From Acanthococcus lagerstroemiae (taxonomy: Eukaryota; Arthropoda; Insecta; Hemiptera; Eriococcidae): a stretch of 64,000 bases of DNA. The notes below the pieces were generated by a model. The model searched no databases, was not told the origin of the DNA, and saw only the letters and a list, made by a program, of their open reading frames with translations. The position numbers and the translations under genes were made by a program. Below, one piece after another: positions 20,754 to 33,473 of this stretch. Numbering within the stretch: position 1 is the stretch's first letter; each line of letters starts with the position of its first letter. The DNA is taken from contig CM063109.1 in the NCBI GenBank assembly GCA_031841125.1, positions 68,454,914 through 68,518,913 on the forward strand, given 5' to 3'.

Positions 20754-23329
20754 TGACCAGCTTCTCAGTTTACAATTTTGCAGGAATTACTACACATTAG
20801 CAGCGAATGTTCATCGGGCAATTTGAAATCACGCGCTTAGGCTCGTCATTTTTTCATGTTCGCCGCTCAGCATTGTCTTTAACATTGTCCCCATCTCTCA
20901 CACGGCGGTGTATAATTACTGATTTCTCTCGGCGCATTAAAGTTACAGTACATAACAATTAAGAAGTCTTTCTGCGGTTTTGAAACTCAGCGACCCAGCA
21001 TGAATCGTTTATGCCATTCAAAGATGCACAAACGGCGCGCGTAAACCTGTTTATTTTACTCGTCAATTTTCTAAAGCACATACACACACGCACACAAACA
21101 CCACAACACACATGGTCGTATGCAGTTTGCAGGAATGCCGCGAAGAATGCGCGTACATCCGAAGCAGTTTTCCACGAGACGACGATCGTACAATGACCTC
21201 CCGAGCCCGCCAGCTCCGAAAATTCGAAAAATTACACCGACGGCTGCGTCTTCACCACGAGCTCCAATTCTTTAGTTTCGCCTTCGCCTTCGTCGGTACG
21301 CTTCGCCGCGATGGCTCCCGACGCTGTAATCGAAATTAATTGACGAGCTTGGAAAGGCGAACGAGATGCACTCTTTTCAACTTGTATAGATACGGTATAA
21401 CAACATATCATTCAAATTGACCAGATGACCACACTCCAGAAATTCCAGGCGACGTTCCATCGTCGATTTTCGTTACACTTGGCGATTGAAATTCCATTCG
21501 TCGGTGCAGGTATACGAAAGAAAAACACGATTGTATAGAAAGCAGCCGCAAGGTAAGCGTTGCTTTCTCGTTTCGACTTTGTACTCGGAGCACATGTAGG
21601 TACCAACGAAATTCTCGACTGTCACCAGCGTCCGCCGGATTACCATAAAATCATGTCCGTTTGTCACCTCTACGAGTTCTTTTCCAGCCGCCACTATTAC
21701 TGTACAACCACTGACCACGGACCATGTGCGGATGTACAACATCCAGCGGCAAGTATCACCGGGTCTCTTCGTCACGTGTACCGTATCTTGTAAGCTCTAC
21801 CTTGCCCTCCAGCTCAGAACACCGTAAACGGCAACAGGGTTCGTTCATTTGCTCTCTCTGACGTAACTCGGTACCCAACTTGGATACAGGTTGCACCGAC
21901 AAGTCTTTACCCCGCCAGCACATCAACGTCCTGCGTCTTCTCATTTGTCATTCGAGCGTCGTGCCCAAGTGGAGGCGCGTCATCGTCATCATCGCTATAC
22001 GGGATTTGCAGATTGCAGCCCGCATGCACACGCTAGACAATATTACCTCTGTTTTTCTTTCAACCGGTTGTAAATTGGCGGATTTCTCTCCCGTTTTCCA
22101 GGTATTACGGTACGGTGCCTCGGTATGAAGGCACAAATCGAGTTGCCTACAACTGGAGTTAGAACAACTTAGTACAAACGAATGTACGATGATTGGCTGC
22201 CCTACGATTTGAAGGAGTAGAGATAGTCGAAGTATCCGGATACAGCATATGCTAGAATGAACAACCTTGCCGTAAACTCAGGCACTCATGCCCATCCCGA
22301 GAAAATCCAGAACAGGGGGAAAACGTTAGGGAAAAGTTACGCGAAGTTTCTCAGGCCATTCTTGGAAATTATGATTTTGCACTCGGAAAAGCCAAAAAAA
22401 GATTAGACGATGTAAATCACGAACTCGTGAGTTCAGAAGATAAATGAAGGTATGCCAAACTGCACACCGGTCCGTAGTGATATTCTATTTAGAAAAAATT
22501 CATTTTTCTAAGAGTGAAAAGAGGTCCAGTAGCATGTAGTAGTGCCCCTCCTGGATCGTACATTACGGTTGATTTTGTTCAGTTGCGCGCGCAAGGTTGA
22601 GGAGCCAACCGGATGTCCGGTGGAATGGGTGTTTTGAAACGATTCATGATAATTGTAGACAATTGAACTCCCTTGTTTCCTAATGGAGGAACTGGCAAAT
22701 TCGTATATGTAAATTTATTAATTAGTTTGTTATACTCTTTTCACGATGTCATAATTAAAAATAAGGTGTACATTTTGTAAGACATCATGACCGGTTTCAT
22801 AATGGGTACGAAAATATTACCCAAAGATGTCAGGTTCAAAAGGGGATTTGTTTAGCTTCATCATTCTTCCCCGATCACAGGATATTTCATCAAATGTGAA
22901 TGTAAAACTAGCTGTTCTATAAATCACTGTTTCTGTAAAAATTATCTGCATCTAAGTGCGAATTCTTTTTACCTTTTACCACTGATCCATGTTTCAGATC
23001 ACACGTTTTCGGCATTTTTTTAACGTATATTTGAAACACCAAACCAAAATATCAACTGTTTCAAACTTAATTTCAGGCAGAAAAAATAAAGGTTTATTTC
23101 TGTTTTGAACGATGAAGTATATTCAGTCAAATTAAAAATTTACAATCCTTATTCTATTTTGACGCCTGCTCATTGTAGAGTATAAGCAGTCATCCAGTCG
23201 ATGAAAATTAAAATATTAGGGCCTAATATGAATACCACATATTTGAAGAACCATAGTTAGTGGCGTCAAATCCTGAAAGAAAGGGAACTAGTTTTGTTAA
23301 AGTTACCAGATAGGACAATGGATGAAAAT

Positions 23330-23770
23330 TGGTCCCTTCGGAGCACTATAAAGGGTCCTACGATAAAAATTCTCGCAAATTCGGATTCGCCAACCTAAAG
23401 TACCTAGAAATGGGGATCCATATTGAATTCCAACTCAACTTTGAAAATTAAGAGGATCATTGGCCCCTTTACCGAGGGACTATGAGGAGTTCTGAGGTGA
23501 AAATTCTTACAAATCCGGGATTCTCCAGTTTGAAAGTTGGGTTATCGGTGGCCTCCACCGAAGTACGTACTATGAAGGATCTTACGGTGAAAATGCTAGC
23601 AAATTAGAATTTCCCAGTCCAAAGTACATAATATAAAAATGACGATTATATCAATTCTTCAACGTTATTACGAGCTGGAATGACGTTTCAAACCACAGTG
23701 AGCCGGATTACTATGGGGTGGTTACTAGAAAGATTTTGCTGATAAAGGATTTCACATGAAAGTTGAGGGC
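23330..23770. repeat. Diverged tandem repeat, about four copies
   Basis: A unit like 'gag-actatgargg-tcctacggtgaaaattcTcacaaatccgg-attctccaa-tttgaaagt' recurs at about 23340, 23480, 23560 and 23700. Divergence is high and spacing irregular (80-140 bp). No coding frame. Confidence 0.6.
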
Positions 23771-24686
23771 TACATTATAAAAGAAAGGTTTAGGTAATTT
23801 AAAAGTCGAATAACACATTATGCTAAAGAACGGAGAAAAAAAATGTTTGTTGGTACACTCTGTCCTGGGATTTTTTTAGCATTTGCACACTTCTCATAAC
23901 AGCATCTAGTCTTGTGCTGAATTTTACCTATTCTGAAGTCACTGATTTCAAATATTGCCTCACATATTTGATCTGGCTCAATTTGAAACGCTCAAGTCCG
24001 AAGAAAGGAATCCAGGGCCACCCATTTTACACCCTGACTCCGAGGAGAAACCGAAATTAGTTTTTCCAGTTCTCCAAGAAAAGTTGAATGAATTGTGGAA
24101 AAAATTCAATAGGCTTTGCCTCCAGCTCCGGCTCAAAAAAAAAAAACTAAAGCCCTAGGCAGCCCCAGACTCCACCTTTGACGCTTCACTGGGCAAAAAA
24201 TAGAGCAACCAATTGAAATCGAGTGTTTTACTGAGAAGTCCACCGGGAGCTGTAAGCTAAAAGTTGGACAAATTCAAGTTTCTTAATAATATTCAGTTTC
24301 ATCAACTATTTTCCACAAATGGCTGTGAAATAATGGACATAAGCCTCAATTTGCATCAATGTAATGCATACGAATCCCATGACGAGGTGAGTTTTTAGGT
24401 AAAATATTTTAATGGCACGGCCTGGCTGCGAGTACAAGAGCTAAACAATGTAAATCAAGTTTTAGTCGACAGGTTTTAAAAACCAAAATAAGAGCCCGAA
24501 GTGGATATGTTTTTTCGCACCTGCTGAGTTCGAATAATATTGTGTTCAGTTTTTAGTTTGCCCCTTTCTAAGGAGGTCCTCCGAGAACCAAACTGAGAAT
24601 TCAAATAGACGAACAACGAGTATGTTTGAAAACTGAATATACTACCAAGAAGAAAACCTCGAAAACCAAAATTAGGACCCAAGTTT

Positions 24687-25020
24687 AAGGATGGGCAAGA
24701 TCATGAATTCAATGATTTAAAATAATCTGCAGATCATTCAAATAATTGAAAAATATCACGGATTCAGATTAAAAGATCATTTTGAAAAAAAATCTTAGAT
24801 CATGAAAAAGATAGTGATCTTGCGATTTGTAATATTTTCGATTTCTGTAATCTTAAGGATCACGACTGTGCCCGAGTTTTGTGATCATTTTGACCTTCGA
24901 TCATTCAAGAAATCAGAAAAATGTCGCGATCATCTCGACCACGAACGTAATCGCTTCTTGGTGAACTTACACCATGGCACTGTTTGGATCTAAAAATCAT
25001 GTGGTTTTGCCCATTCCTGC
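24687..25020. mobile_element. hAT-like MITE, about 334 bp
   Basis: Left end AAGGATGGGCAAGATCATG; the right-end complement is GCAGGAATGGGCAAAACCAC, a common hAT terminal form. Flanks CCAAGTTT and CGAAGATT agree in 6 of 8 bases, consistent with an aged target duplication. The interior is full of 'gatcat' words. Confidence 0.6.
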
Positions 25021-25490
25021 CGAAGATTTCAGAAAATTGAGCTATCGAAATACGGGTTTTCGGATCTCTTTGAGTTTGCATATTGCATCAATTTCGCATC
25101 CGACCGCATTTGAAAACCGTAATTTTGAATTTGAGAACGAAAATTCCTAAATATTTTATATTAACAATATCTGAATTCAAATCTATGGAGGAAAATCCGC
25201 AAAACGGACAACGAAGTGCATTCTAAGGACCAATATGTCATTTCTGAACACCGAATAAATTAGGTACCGAAGAAAAAAATCCTTTTTTCAAATGCCTCCT
25301 TTCCGGCCAGTCCAGGAAGTTCAGTTATTTTTCACTGTAATAGGGCCACATGAAAAGCCGGTGCACAACCAGTTGTTGAGATTTCGGCGTTCTTTCCTCG
25401 CCTTAAGATTTTTAACCTATAGCCACGCACTGGACCAATGCCTTGAGATCGACAAAACCCAAATAAATGTTTTGATACTGACTCATACAC

Positions 25491-25645
25491 CTGCGGATAA
25501 CCGACAGACGCCAAAAGCAAGACCAGGGTGGTGGCGGAGGTCGGTTCGAAGACGTGAACTCATCATCGCCCAAGTGTGAATTATTGCGAAGCCCGCTGTG
25601 CACGTAATTGCCCCCATTTTTCGATCGATTACTAGGTGAATAGCG
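25491..25645 (-). CDS. Candidate alternative upstream coding exon of the ABCG gene
   Basis: A strong acceptor (gatttccttcctgtag) precedes 25645. The frame reads RYSPSNRSKNGGNYVHSG, LRNNSHLGDDEFTSSNR, then PPPPPW and CFWRLSVIR. The Ser/Asn/Gly/Pro composition resembles the rest of the ABCG N-terminal extension. The donor at 25490 (ccgcag|gtgtat) leaves two bases. An earlier donor after PPPPP (cctg|gtcttg) also leaves two. Both are phase-compatible with exon 2 at 10269 and not with exon 1 at 16147, where they would hit a stop. It would therefore replace exon 1 in an alternative transcript. It may instead belong to another minus-strand gene. No upstream partner exon was found, and no function is claimed. 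Confidence 0.42.
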
Positions 25646-27714
25646 CTACAGGAAGGAAATCATAGTGTCATACTTTTTAACGCGGATAAAAAACACGATC
25701 GTAATTGGTCGAGAAATGAATAGATCAATGTCGGTATTTAGGCCACCAGTAGCAGCAGTTCACTTATACGGTTACGAGACGAACCCATGCCTACACAATC
25801 AATCCGGTATCTAAGGTAAAGGCATATACTTAGAAACCATGGACTTCCAATTTTACTTCGATACGAATTTTCGAAGTGGCACGCACAATAAATTTATAAA
25901 CATAAGATACGCTCTAACTCAACACCTAAACGAACTCTCGTCTAGTTGAGCTTCTCAGGTGTTGAAAATCAATTGTTAAGTTACCGAAATAAATTAGATA
26001 TACATTTAAAAATAACTAAGTGACGTTAATAACAGGGTTTTCGCAACGTGTCTTTCCTCGAAATTATGCTGGCAATGAACAAACTCGAATAAGATTGATA
26101 GGAGAGTATATTCAGAATTCAGACCACTCGATACAACACGTATACATTTGTGTATAGCGCTAGAAAATCGTACAGAAATGCGTGAGGACGATTTCCCCAA
26201 TGCCAATGTTGAATGTTCCATCGAGGTAGTGATAATGACAAACGAAATCACAGACGAGATAAAAAAAAAAGAAGAAAAAACGGCGAAATAAAAAGAAAAC
26301 AATTACTATCAATGAACACGCAAGCCGCGGCAATATTACGACGGAACAAATTCGAAAAACTTAGAAGGTCCGTTTGATCATTTACAGATCTTTTAATTTC
26401 GCCAATTTGTCCGCAAAGGGCCTGATTTGGATCACTAACAAAATTTAAGTCAAGCAATTAGAATAGAATATTTTTTTGAATTTTGCCAATGGACAATTTT
26501 TGGAAACAGGAGTCAAAAGGGCAACGGGGACATTGCCTCTCAGGCTATTTGCCCCCCAGGAAATTTTCGTTCTTTTCCTTCATAAATAACACTTTCTCTA
26601 CCCGTAATTTCTTGTATATTTAATGGCTTTGAGCTTACACGTTACCTAATATTGTACAGAACATTTACATTTTTTTAAATTGTATAATAGGTAGCAGAAT
26701 GTTCCGATAGGTTTTTTTTCCCCTTCAAAAAGTAGCGTTCGCCAGTGTAGTATTAATAAAACATGATACGACATGAAAGACGAGAAAAAACTTTTAATAA
26801 CGTAGCTTTTATACTTTACATTCAATGTCAACATGACAGAAATCGACTCAATCGATAAAACATAAGTCTAATAACCAATATTTACTGAATATTTCAGTTT
26901 TGAGATCGTTTCTTTTCAACATCAAGGGTTTAATCTGAACATTTTTTTGAAATCAGGCAATATTTGAGGGTTTCGCGCACCTGGGGTGAAGTTTAAAATA
27001 TAGGATTTTTCATAAGAAAAACTCATTTGCTTTAAGAAGTCTTAAAAATCAAATTTGAACAAAAATATCAGTTTAAGAATGTTGTTCCAATTAGTGTACT
27101 AAATGAGTACCTATTCGCACTTTTATGAAGAAAAAATTTCAAAATTAATGTCCCGTCGTGAATAGTTGTGTAAAAAAAGAACTCTCATCATTGTAGTCGA
27201 TAGCAAGGATATCAAAATACATAAAAGGTATAAAAATTGGTTTTCATGATTTTTGGGTGCGCTCAATTCATTTTTGAGATATACTTTTTGCCCACCCAAG
27301 CTTAAAAGGGTCCACAAGAGAGCAGAAAACCTAAAAACTGCCACAAGATACATCAAACATATCAAAATTGTTGTACTGGTTTCAACCCCCATCCATATTG
27401 GTTCACAGGGGGCTAAAACGTGAAATATTCAAGTTACTAAATTTGGGACTATAATGATGAAAGTTCACGTGTCAGGCACTGACCTTGATAATCTTTTTTC
27501 TTAGAAGTGCGGGTAAGTACCCAATTGGTATACTAATAAGAACAATTTTTTTGCATTAAACAAATATTTTTGGTCAAACTCGATTTTATTTATGTTCCGG
27601 TAGGTACTTAATTGATACACAAATTGGAACACTTTTTCTGAGTCAAACCAAGATTTTTAATCGAACTCAATTTTCATGATTTTTAAAACAAAATTGCAAT
27701 TTTTCAAATGGAAA

Positions 27715-27865
27715 ATCCTATGTTAAACTTCACTTTGAGTTCGCGACCCCTAAATATTCTTCGATTTCAAAAAAAATTGGGCTGTTTTTTTTACATCTAT
27801 TAGAACAAATTAAGCCATTGGGAGCACAAAAAGAAAATTTTTTTGAACCACCCATTTAGATACTT
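27715..27865 (+). repeat. Dispersed repeat family 'gttcgatttcaaaa', copy 1
   Basis: 'aacttcactttgagttcgcgacccctaaatattcttcgatttcaaaa' followed by 'ttgggctg' and, further on, 'gaaccacccatttaga'. Aligns by eye with 29512-29645 and 52215-52350. Confidence 0.5.
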
Positions 27866-29243
27866 CATTAACCATAAATTTAATCAAGTTTTCGATGCCA
27901 TGTATTTTCAGACTTTCAAGTCTATCGAGTATTATGATGAGTACAACTGAATAACTCGAACATTTTTTAAAATGACATTTGCATAACGCACTTCGCTTCC
28001 GAGTCTTGGAAAAGTGGTCATGCTACTACCGGCCTGGGTTAAATTCAGTACTTTTCAGGAATGTTCAGTAGTCCGGTGAATCAATTTGACAAACATCACA
28101 TAAAGTTTCAAACGAAGGGAAAAGTCCCCGCTCCTCCTAACTGATCGCAGAGGGCAGAAGCCTTCAAAATCTTGTTTCTGAACTCGCTTTCTACAAAGAA
28201 AAAAAAACTAAATTCCAACATAATTGACTCCGGACTCAATTCTCTACTTAAAGGACGCAAATTATTTACTAACCTGTTTCCATGCATCGCTTTTCTACCA
28301 CTCAATAGGAATTTTCCCGTCCCCTTATCTCCACCCCTTGCATGCAGCACATGTAAATTTGCGTTTTTTGGTGTTTCTTCGGTTCTAAAGAGGATTTTTG
28401 AAAGTGATTTTTGTATTTTTCACTTGCGCGAATACGCAATCGAGTTAAGGTCCAGATTTACAATATTCATCGCATTAGTATTAATTAAAGTGGAATGATA
28501 AGAAAACGGTTTTTAATGTTGATAATGCACATAATCAAGACGTAGTATTTTGGTGTAAAAATTAAATAACAGGGGTCCAATATCATAATGGCCTCAAAAA
28601 ATGAATTCAACGGCTTCAAAAACCCTCTTACCGATGGACCTGAAGCAACATTCAATAATTTTGATTGTTTCTTGTTCCTGCCTCCAGTGAACTTTTGTTG
28701 GTAAGGGGTTACAGTCAGAACGTCAAAAACGAATTCAGTGACTCCAAAAATCAAATTTTCCGATACCCTTTAGGATATTATCTGTAATCTTTCAGTTCTG
28801 CCTCCTTAGTGGAGCATTCAAAACGGGAGTGTGGACCAGAAAAATTTTACAAATGGATGTAGTGTTTTTGAAATTTGAGTAGACCATCATCTTCATACTT
28901 TCATTCTGTTTCTGTAATCGTAATGTTCAAAGTTAAAAGGAGTGTATTTACTTCTTATCCCAGATTCAACTGAAATTATCGACTTTTGAATCAACTTTTT
29001 CTCAAAATTCTCGATATGTGCTATATTCTTAGAATGAAAATGATTTTTTATGGCAAAACCAATTTTTTCGACCGTACTCGATGGTTGGGAAAATTCAAAA
29101 GCAAATGCAGATTTTCTCATGAGAAATCTTACGCTAACGCTTTCGGCTCCAAGCATTTTTTTAAAATCAAATCTGGAGTGAAATTTGTTTAGTAGGCCAC
29201 TAAGAACATAAGACTCGTTGGAATGAGTTTTTTGAACCTCTAA

Positions 29244-29507
29244 CCTCCCCTATGGCGAATGGAACAATATGTCTCAGTGAGATTATTAGATGGGATATAT
29301 TGTCCCACTGGTACTGAAAAACACGAACCCACAAGTACAGCGGCTGATAACCACTCTGCGGCGCGCTCTAACAGAAAAGTAAGGTCGGGATGTTCAGTAG
29401 CTCTAATATTCCCAGTAGGATCGTTTAAACGGATTTAAACACTTAATGATCGCAGCAGGATTTTTGGAAAACTTTTGGGACATTTTGTCCCAATGGGACT
29501 GAAAGGG
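29244..29507. mobile_element. piggyBac-like MITE, about 264 bp
   Basis: The right end reads 'gggacattttgtcccaatgggactgaaaggg' and abuts TTAA (29508-29511), the piggyBac target. The left end, after CTAA at 29240-29243, reads 'cctcccctatggcgaatgg' then 'aacaatatgtctc', an imperfect complement of the right end. The ends have decayed and no ORF is present. Confidence 0.45.
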
Positions 29508-29511
29508 TTAA

Positions 29512-29645
29512 ACTTGACTCTCCCCCAGCGGGGCTCCTAAACATTGTTCGATTTCAAAAGTATTTTGACTGCGGTTAGTTTTTAAACCAAAGGGAGTAGA
29601 TTCAGTCACAGTTAGCAAAACATTAAATTTTGAATCACCCAAATG
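29512..29645 (+). repeat. Dispersed repeat family 'gttcgatttcaaaa', copy 2
   Basis: 'acttgactctcccccagcggggctcctaaacattgttcgatttcaaaa', then 'ttttgactgcggttagtttttaaacc' and 'gaatcacccaaatgga'. Shares order of words with copies at 27.72 and 52.2 kb. Confidence 0.5.
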
Positions 29646-30449
29646 GACACGCCCCTTCTTCTACTCAAACAGAAAAGTCTTCCGGTAAATCGCCAATACC
29701 TTTAGATGAATTAGATCAGCATCGTTGGTGAAATATTAAAAACGAAAGTTTTGTCCATAGTAGTGATCGGGGAATTCTCCCTTTTCTCGTACAATCGGCT
29801 TCGATGAAGTCAGTAATCAGCCAGTCACCCATCAATATTCGAGCATCGACTTGAGTCTGGAATACAGCATTCATCCGAGGTCAAACCTACCGTAGCATTA
29901 CGAAACGTTTTTACCACTTACACGTTGAATTTTCTATTTCACGGTTTATCAAAATGCTCTATTGTTATTTTATTGACGAAAATGACCGTTCAGGATTGTC
30001 ACTTTTTTTCCTACACCCATTTTGCGTTGTTCTATCCGCTGTACACGCCTCTACAAACGCGGAAACACCGACTGCATTATTATGGTACTTAATGCTGCGA
30101 TATTTTCAAATTATTTGCCTCGTCGATGAAAGGTGGAAGGAAGATCCACTTGCACGGTGCGAAACAAAAGTAATTAAAATGTTCTCACGACGCAGCCGAT
30201 AATTCGAAATCAAATTAACAAGTGCAGATCGGAACAGAAGCCGAAAACGATGGCAACTTAGGCGCGATCTCGCTCGCGACAAAATGTGCCTGGGGTAGAT
30301 GACCGCTTCGGCTCGGTCAGCTAAGACGAACAATGCATTTTTTTTTCAAACTGAGGGCATACGCAGCCTTCTCCGGATTATGTAATAAATTTGTAGGTAT
30401 ATAGCACTAAAAGGGAACTACCATACATATAATATGATTATACTAAGTA

Positions 30450-33184
30450 TCTTTCTAATATATAAAAGAGTGCGTTTGTCTGTGTTTGTTCGAGGTTGGC
30501 GGGTGAACCGCAAGAGCTGAGGGTTCGTACTTTCTGGATGTGTTCGTATTAACCCGGAATAGGTTTTAGACTATAAAAAATTTCGGTGCCCTCATTAGGT
30601 GTGGCATTTTAATGAAAGACCGACCAAAACGAAACGAAAAAAAGAGAAAGAAAAATTAAAAGCAGCCAATCACCCATAAAGATGCATGCATTTGTCCCGC
30701 TGGTACCTTCCATGTACCTCGACGTAAACGCTAATAATGCAGGCATCCGAAAAAGGGGCCTGGGAGAAGCCACGACTAGCTTAACGAGACTCACCCATAG
30801 GGGAGGGAGGTGCCAGGGACTTGGAAGGCGGTTACCTAGATCACATGTTAAGTATTCTATAGTTTCAGGGCCAGAACGAGGAACTCAAACGGAAATTGAG
30901 ACATCTCTCTCTCTTTCAGCCGAAAGTATCAAGTTACGAAGAGCATAAGCAAAAAATGGAGTTCATAAGACATTAAAAAAGCAGCGAAGTGACCACCTAC
31001 TTATGCCGGCAGTGCGCAAAGGGTAGAGAGAGGAAAACTGCAAAAGTTTTCATGCAGGAAAAGATCACCCATGGATGTGGATTACAGGGAATTGTTGGAA
31101 GAACGGAAAGGGAAGGTGGGAAAGCAGTTTGCGGTAACGGAAAGAGGAGAGAACATACTAATGCCTGCGGAGCTCCGCCAGGTTAAATTTTGACACGTAT
31201 TCGCGTGTTTCCATGCCACAGAGGGGGCCACAAAATCCCCCCCCCGTATGCCCTTAATTTTTTTCAATTTGAACTTTTCGGAATTGTTCTATATTGAACT
31301 TCTTCACACTATGTTAAAATTTGATGGCGGTAACTGTCTCCCTTCAGAAATTATTAAGGGATTGAAAATCTGAAATTTCCAAAATAAGCTCAAAATGCCT
31401 TACTATTATATTTACATCTGTTTGAACACGACCATAATATATGACTTGAATACTGTTTCCTACTCATTTATGAACTACACGGCCCCCATATCGCTGAAAT
31501 TTCAGTTTTTAGAAATTATGTTTAGTATTTATCCTAATTATCAGATTGGATTTAAAAAAATATTAACATCTTCATTTAAACAACACAAACACAAAGCGAT
31601 AAACTGCAAATGAATCAGGACACTCCGAATGAACCCAATGCGAGTTGAAAAGGGGGTGCCCAGGGGGTCTGGACCCATTTTTTCTAATTATAACACCACC
31701 TCCCCTTTTAATCAAGATCAGTCCCCCTTCCAATTCGGTACACAAGTTTACTAATGAAATACGTATCTACCATATGTCAGGTAGGAATCTACACCTGCAG
31801 TTACAATGAATGAGGATATTGCCTTGCCGAAGTATAATACATGCGCTTCTTCTTTTACCCTTTTATCTCTCAGCTACAGTCGTTAGTAAACACATGTTTT
31901 TAACTTTCTCATGTTTAATGAATGATATTTTCCGAAAATTTAGAAACTATTCCGAATGCATATATGTACCTGGCTCTTTCAACCGGTTTCCGTGTTAAGT
32001 AGATATCTGCAGCTACAGTTTATAATAAAGGGCATTCGTGTACCTAAATATAATATCATATTTCTGGGATGACAGCTTTTCCTTAACCTAACTACAGTGC
32101 GACTATGGCAGTGAACTGGGGGGGGGACTCTCCTCCACATCACTGTCATTACCCCATTTTAGGGCATATGCCTTCCCGCGTCTTTTCCATTCGACTTTGT
32201 CAGCGGCTAATCTCCTCCACTTCGGACCCATTTCCTTCCTAAATTTGTCCCGCTAACGCGTCAGCGGCCTACCTCTATGCCTTTCCTCATTGTACGGCAC
32301 CCAAGCCTCTACTTTTTTGTCCGACTCCCTTCTTGTCTCAAGATATGACCCACATACTTCCATTTTTGTTTTTTGATTACCTTCCCTATGTCTTTTGCGT
32401 TTGTTACCTTTTTTATCTTTTTTTTTTCTCTCAATAAATTCTATCCTTATTCTTTGTACCTAAAATACTACTCTCCATTGCTTTTTGAGAGATTTGTAGT
32501 TTTTTTATATTAGCTTTTGTTATATAATAGATGCGCTTTTTACCATAAATAAAACCGATCCATTGCATTTTTAAATTCATTATTAAGACATCTGAATTGT
32601 TAGCAAATAAACGAAAAGCCGATGTCCAGATGGGGAGGTGTAATATGTGACTTACCTGAAGAAAGGGACCCGGGCGCAAAAAAATCATTTTTGTGATAAT
32701 AACTGTTTTTGACTAATTTTTGGCCGCTCTTTCACGTGGTGTTGTCGAAAAAATTCTAAAAAAAATTTCCCAACTGCTGTAAGTCTTCAACGTTGAGTGT
32801 CTCCGTAGTATTTTGCGCAACATTTTCCTACACATTCTCTACAAGCTATAGTGAGTACGATTGATAATTATTTTCATTGCTACCTCCATACGCACCTTTT
32901 TGCTAAATATCTTCATACGTTCTCTTTTCATTCACTTTCTACTTAATTTTCTGTCTGCTTTTTCACTTTAAATTACGAGTACTTACTTACCCGTATCCTT
33001 ATACAGGTCTGGAAACCAAATGTGAGGGAAATTATGCACCTAATAGTTTGATTAGTAATAACTCATGTGTACTTCGATACAAAGCTAAATGCCAATTTTC
33101 TCCATCTAACTCACTTTAGCCAGCACACCTTAGCCAACTCACTTTAGCCCACGATCTAAATGAGCAGCAAAACGGGTCAGCTGG
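30450..33184 (+). mobile_element. Helitron-like element, 2.7 kb
   Basis: The 5' terminus reads TCTTTCTAATATATAAAAGA followed by 'gtgcgtttgtctgtg', as in many insect Helitron ends, and follows an A. The 3' terminus reads 'cgggtcagCTGG' before a T, fitting the Helitron CTRR|T rule and A/T insertion. A second CTRR end of the same type (cgggtcagCTAG|T) sits at 58023. No Rep/helicase was recognised; the interior includes a LINE fragment (32110-32690) and non-coding DNA. Whether the two ends belong to one insertion is an inference. Confidence 0.5.
32110..32690 (-). mobile_element. RTE-type LINE fragment (C-terminal reverse transcriptase region)
   Basis: On the minus strand the order of pieces is LQISQKAMESSILGTKNKDR (pattern 'L..AQRAMER.MLG...RD'), then KKQKWKYVGHILRQ ('KW.W.GHI.R'), GRPLTR and KWRRLAADKVEWKRR ('W...A.DR.EW'). 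These are in more than one frame with stops between, so the copy is dead. The pattern matches the end of RTE-like endonuclease-reverse transcriptases common in insects. It lies inside the Helitron-like element. Confidence 0.7.
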
Positions 33185-33318
33185 TAGTATATGTATGTAA
33201 TACAACTGTGCCAAAATAGAGTAGATACCTACAAGAGATCATTAAATTAAGGTGGCGTTTCTTTTGTGTCTCTGGCAGCTTTACGATTGGGAAAAAACTC
33301 GATCCAGATGATCACAGC

Positions 33319-33473
33319 CTAAGGCTGTTGGAGATTAAACTCGTCGAATACCGCATGTTGTATTGAATAACGCGGTTGCGATCTGGCGAAAGCCTTTATG
33401 ATCAGCGGGGTCACAGAACTGATCGGTAGTTCCAAAGTCGCCAGCGGTGATGTGACTTCTGGTTCGGATTTTT
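33319..33473 (-). CDS. Candidate terminal exon of an unknown minus-strand gene
   Basis: Acceptor atatctgtgtccag precedes 33473; the frame then runs to a TAG at 33319-33321. It reads KSEPEVTSPLATLELP, then ISSVTPLIIKAFARSQPRYS and IQHAVFDEFNLQQP. Base composition and codon use are more GC-rich than the surrounding DNA and the frame is clean, which suggests a true exon. No domain is recognised. The previous exon would have to end one base into a codon; none was identified with confidence. It would lie upstream of, or be nested in, the ABCG locus. Chance ORF remains possible. Confidence 0.35.

Larger units (their letters stand above)
20754..25490. other. Mostly unique DNA, with CpG-richer stretch at 20.8-22.2 kb
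   Basis: 20.85-22.15 kb has many CpG and several overlapping open frames on both strands, none with a recognised domain; a promoter or untranslated exon region is a reasonable reading. A CA-rich run lies at 21080-21112. From 22.2 kb onward the DNA returns to AT-rich, with a tandem repeat at 23.33-23.77 kb and a MITE at 24.69-25.02 kb. Confidence 0.4.
25646..30449. other. Intron or intergenic DNA with old repeats
   Basis: AT-rich. It contains two members of the 'gttcgatttcaaaa' dispersed family (27.72 and 29.51 kb), weak copies of the 'cagtgac' family (28.6-28.75 kb) and a piggyBac-like element (29244-29507). Open frames on both strands have no recognisable domain. 25.6-26.45 kb and 29.7-30.35 kb look unique rather than repetitive. 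Confidence 0.45.

Noticed and set aside
21080..21112. CA-rich run as a regulatory site
   Set aside because: A simple microsatellite; no further support.
21190..21325. Minus frame reading 'AIAAKRTDEGEGETKELELV' to a stop
   Set aside because: Attractive as a C-terminus, but short, in a CpG-rich repeat of 'cgaagg', with no partner exon or known domain.
21112..21339. Plus-strand ORF in the CpG-rich stretch
   Set aside because: Overlaps several other open frames of equal quality; Arg/Phe-rich content reflects base composition.
24802..24993. ORF inside the 24.7-25.0 kb MITE
   Set aside because: Lies wholly within a non-autonomous element rich in 'gatcat' words.
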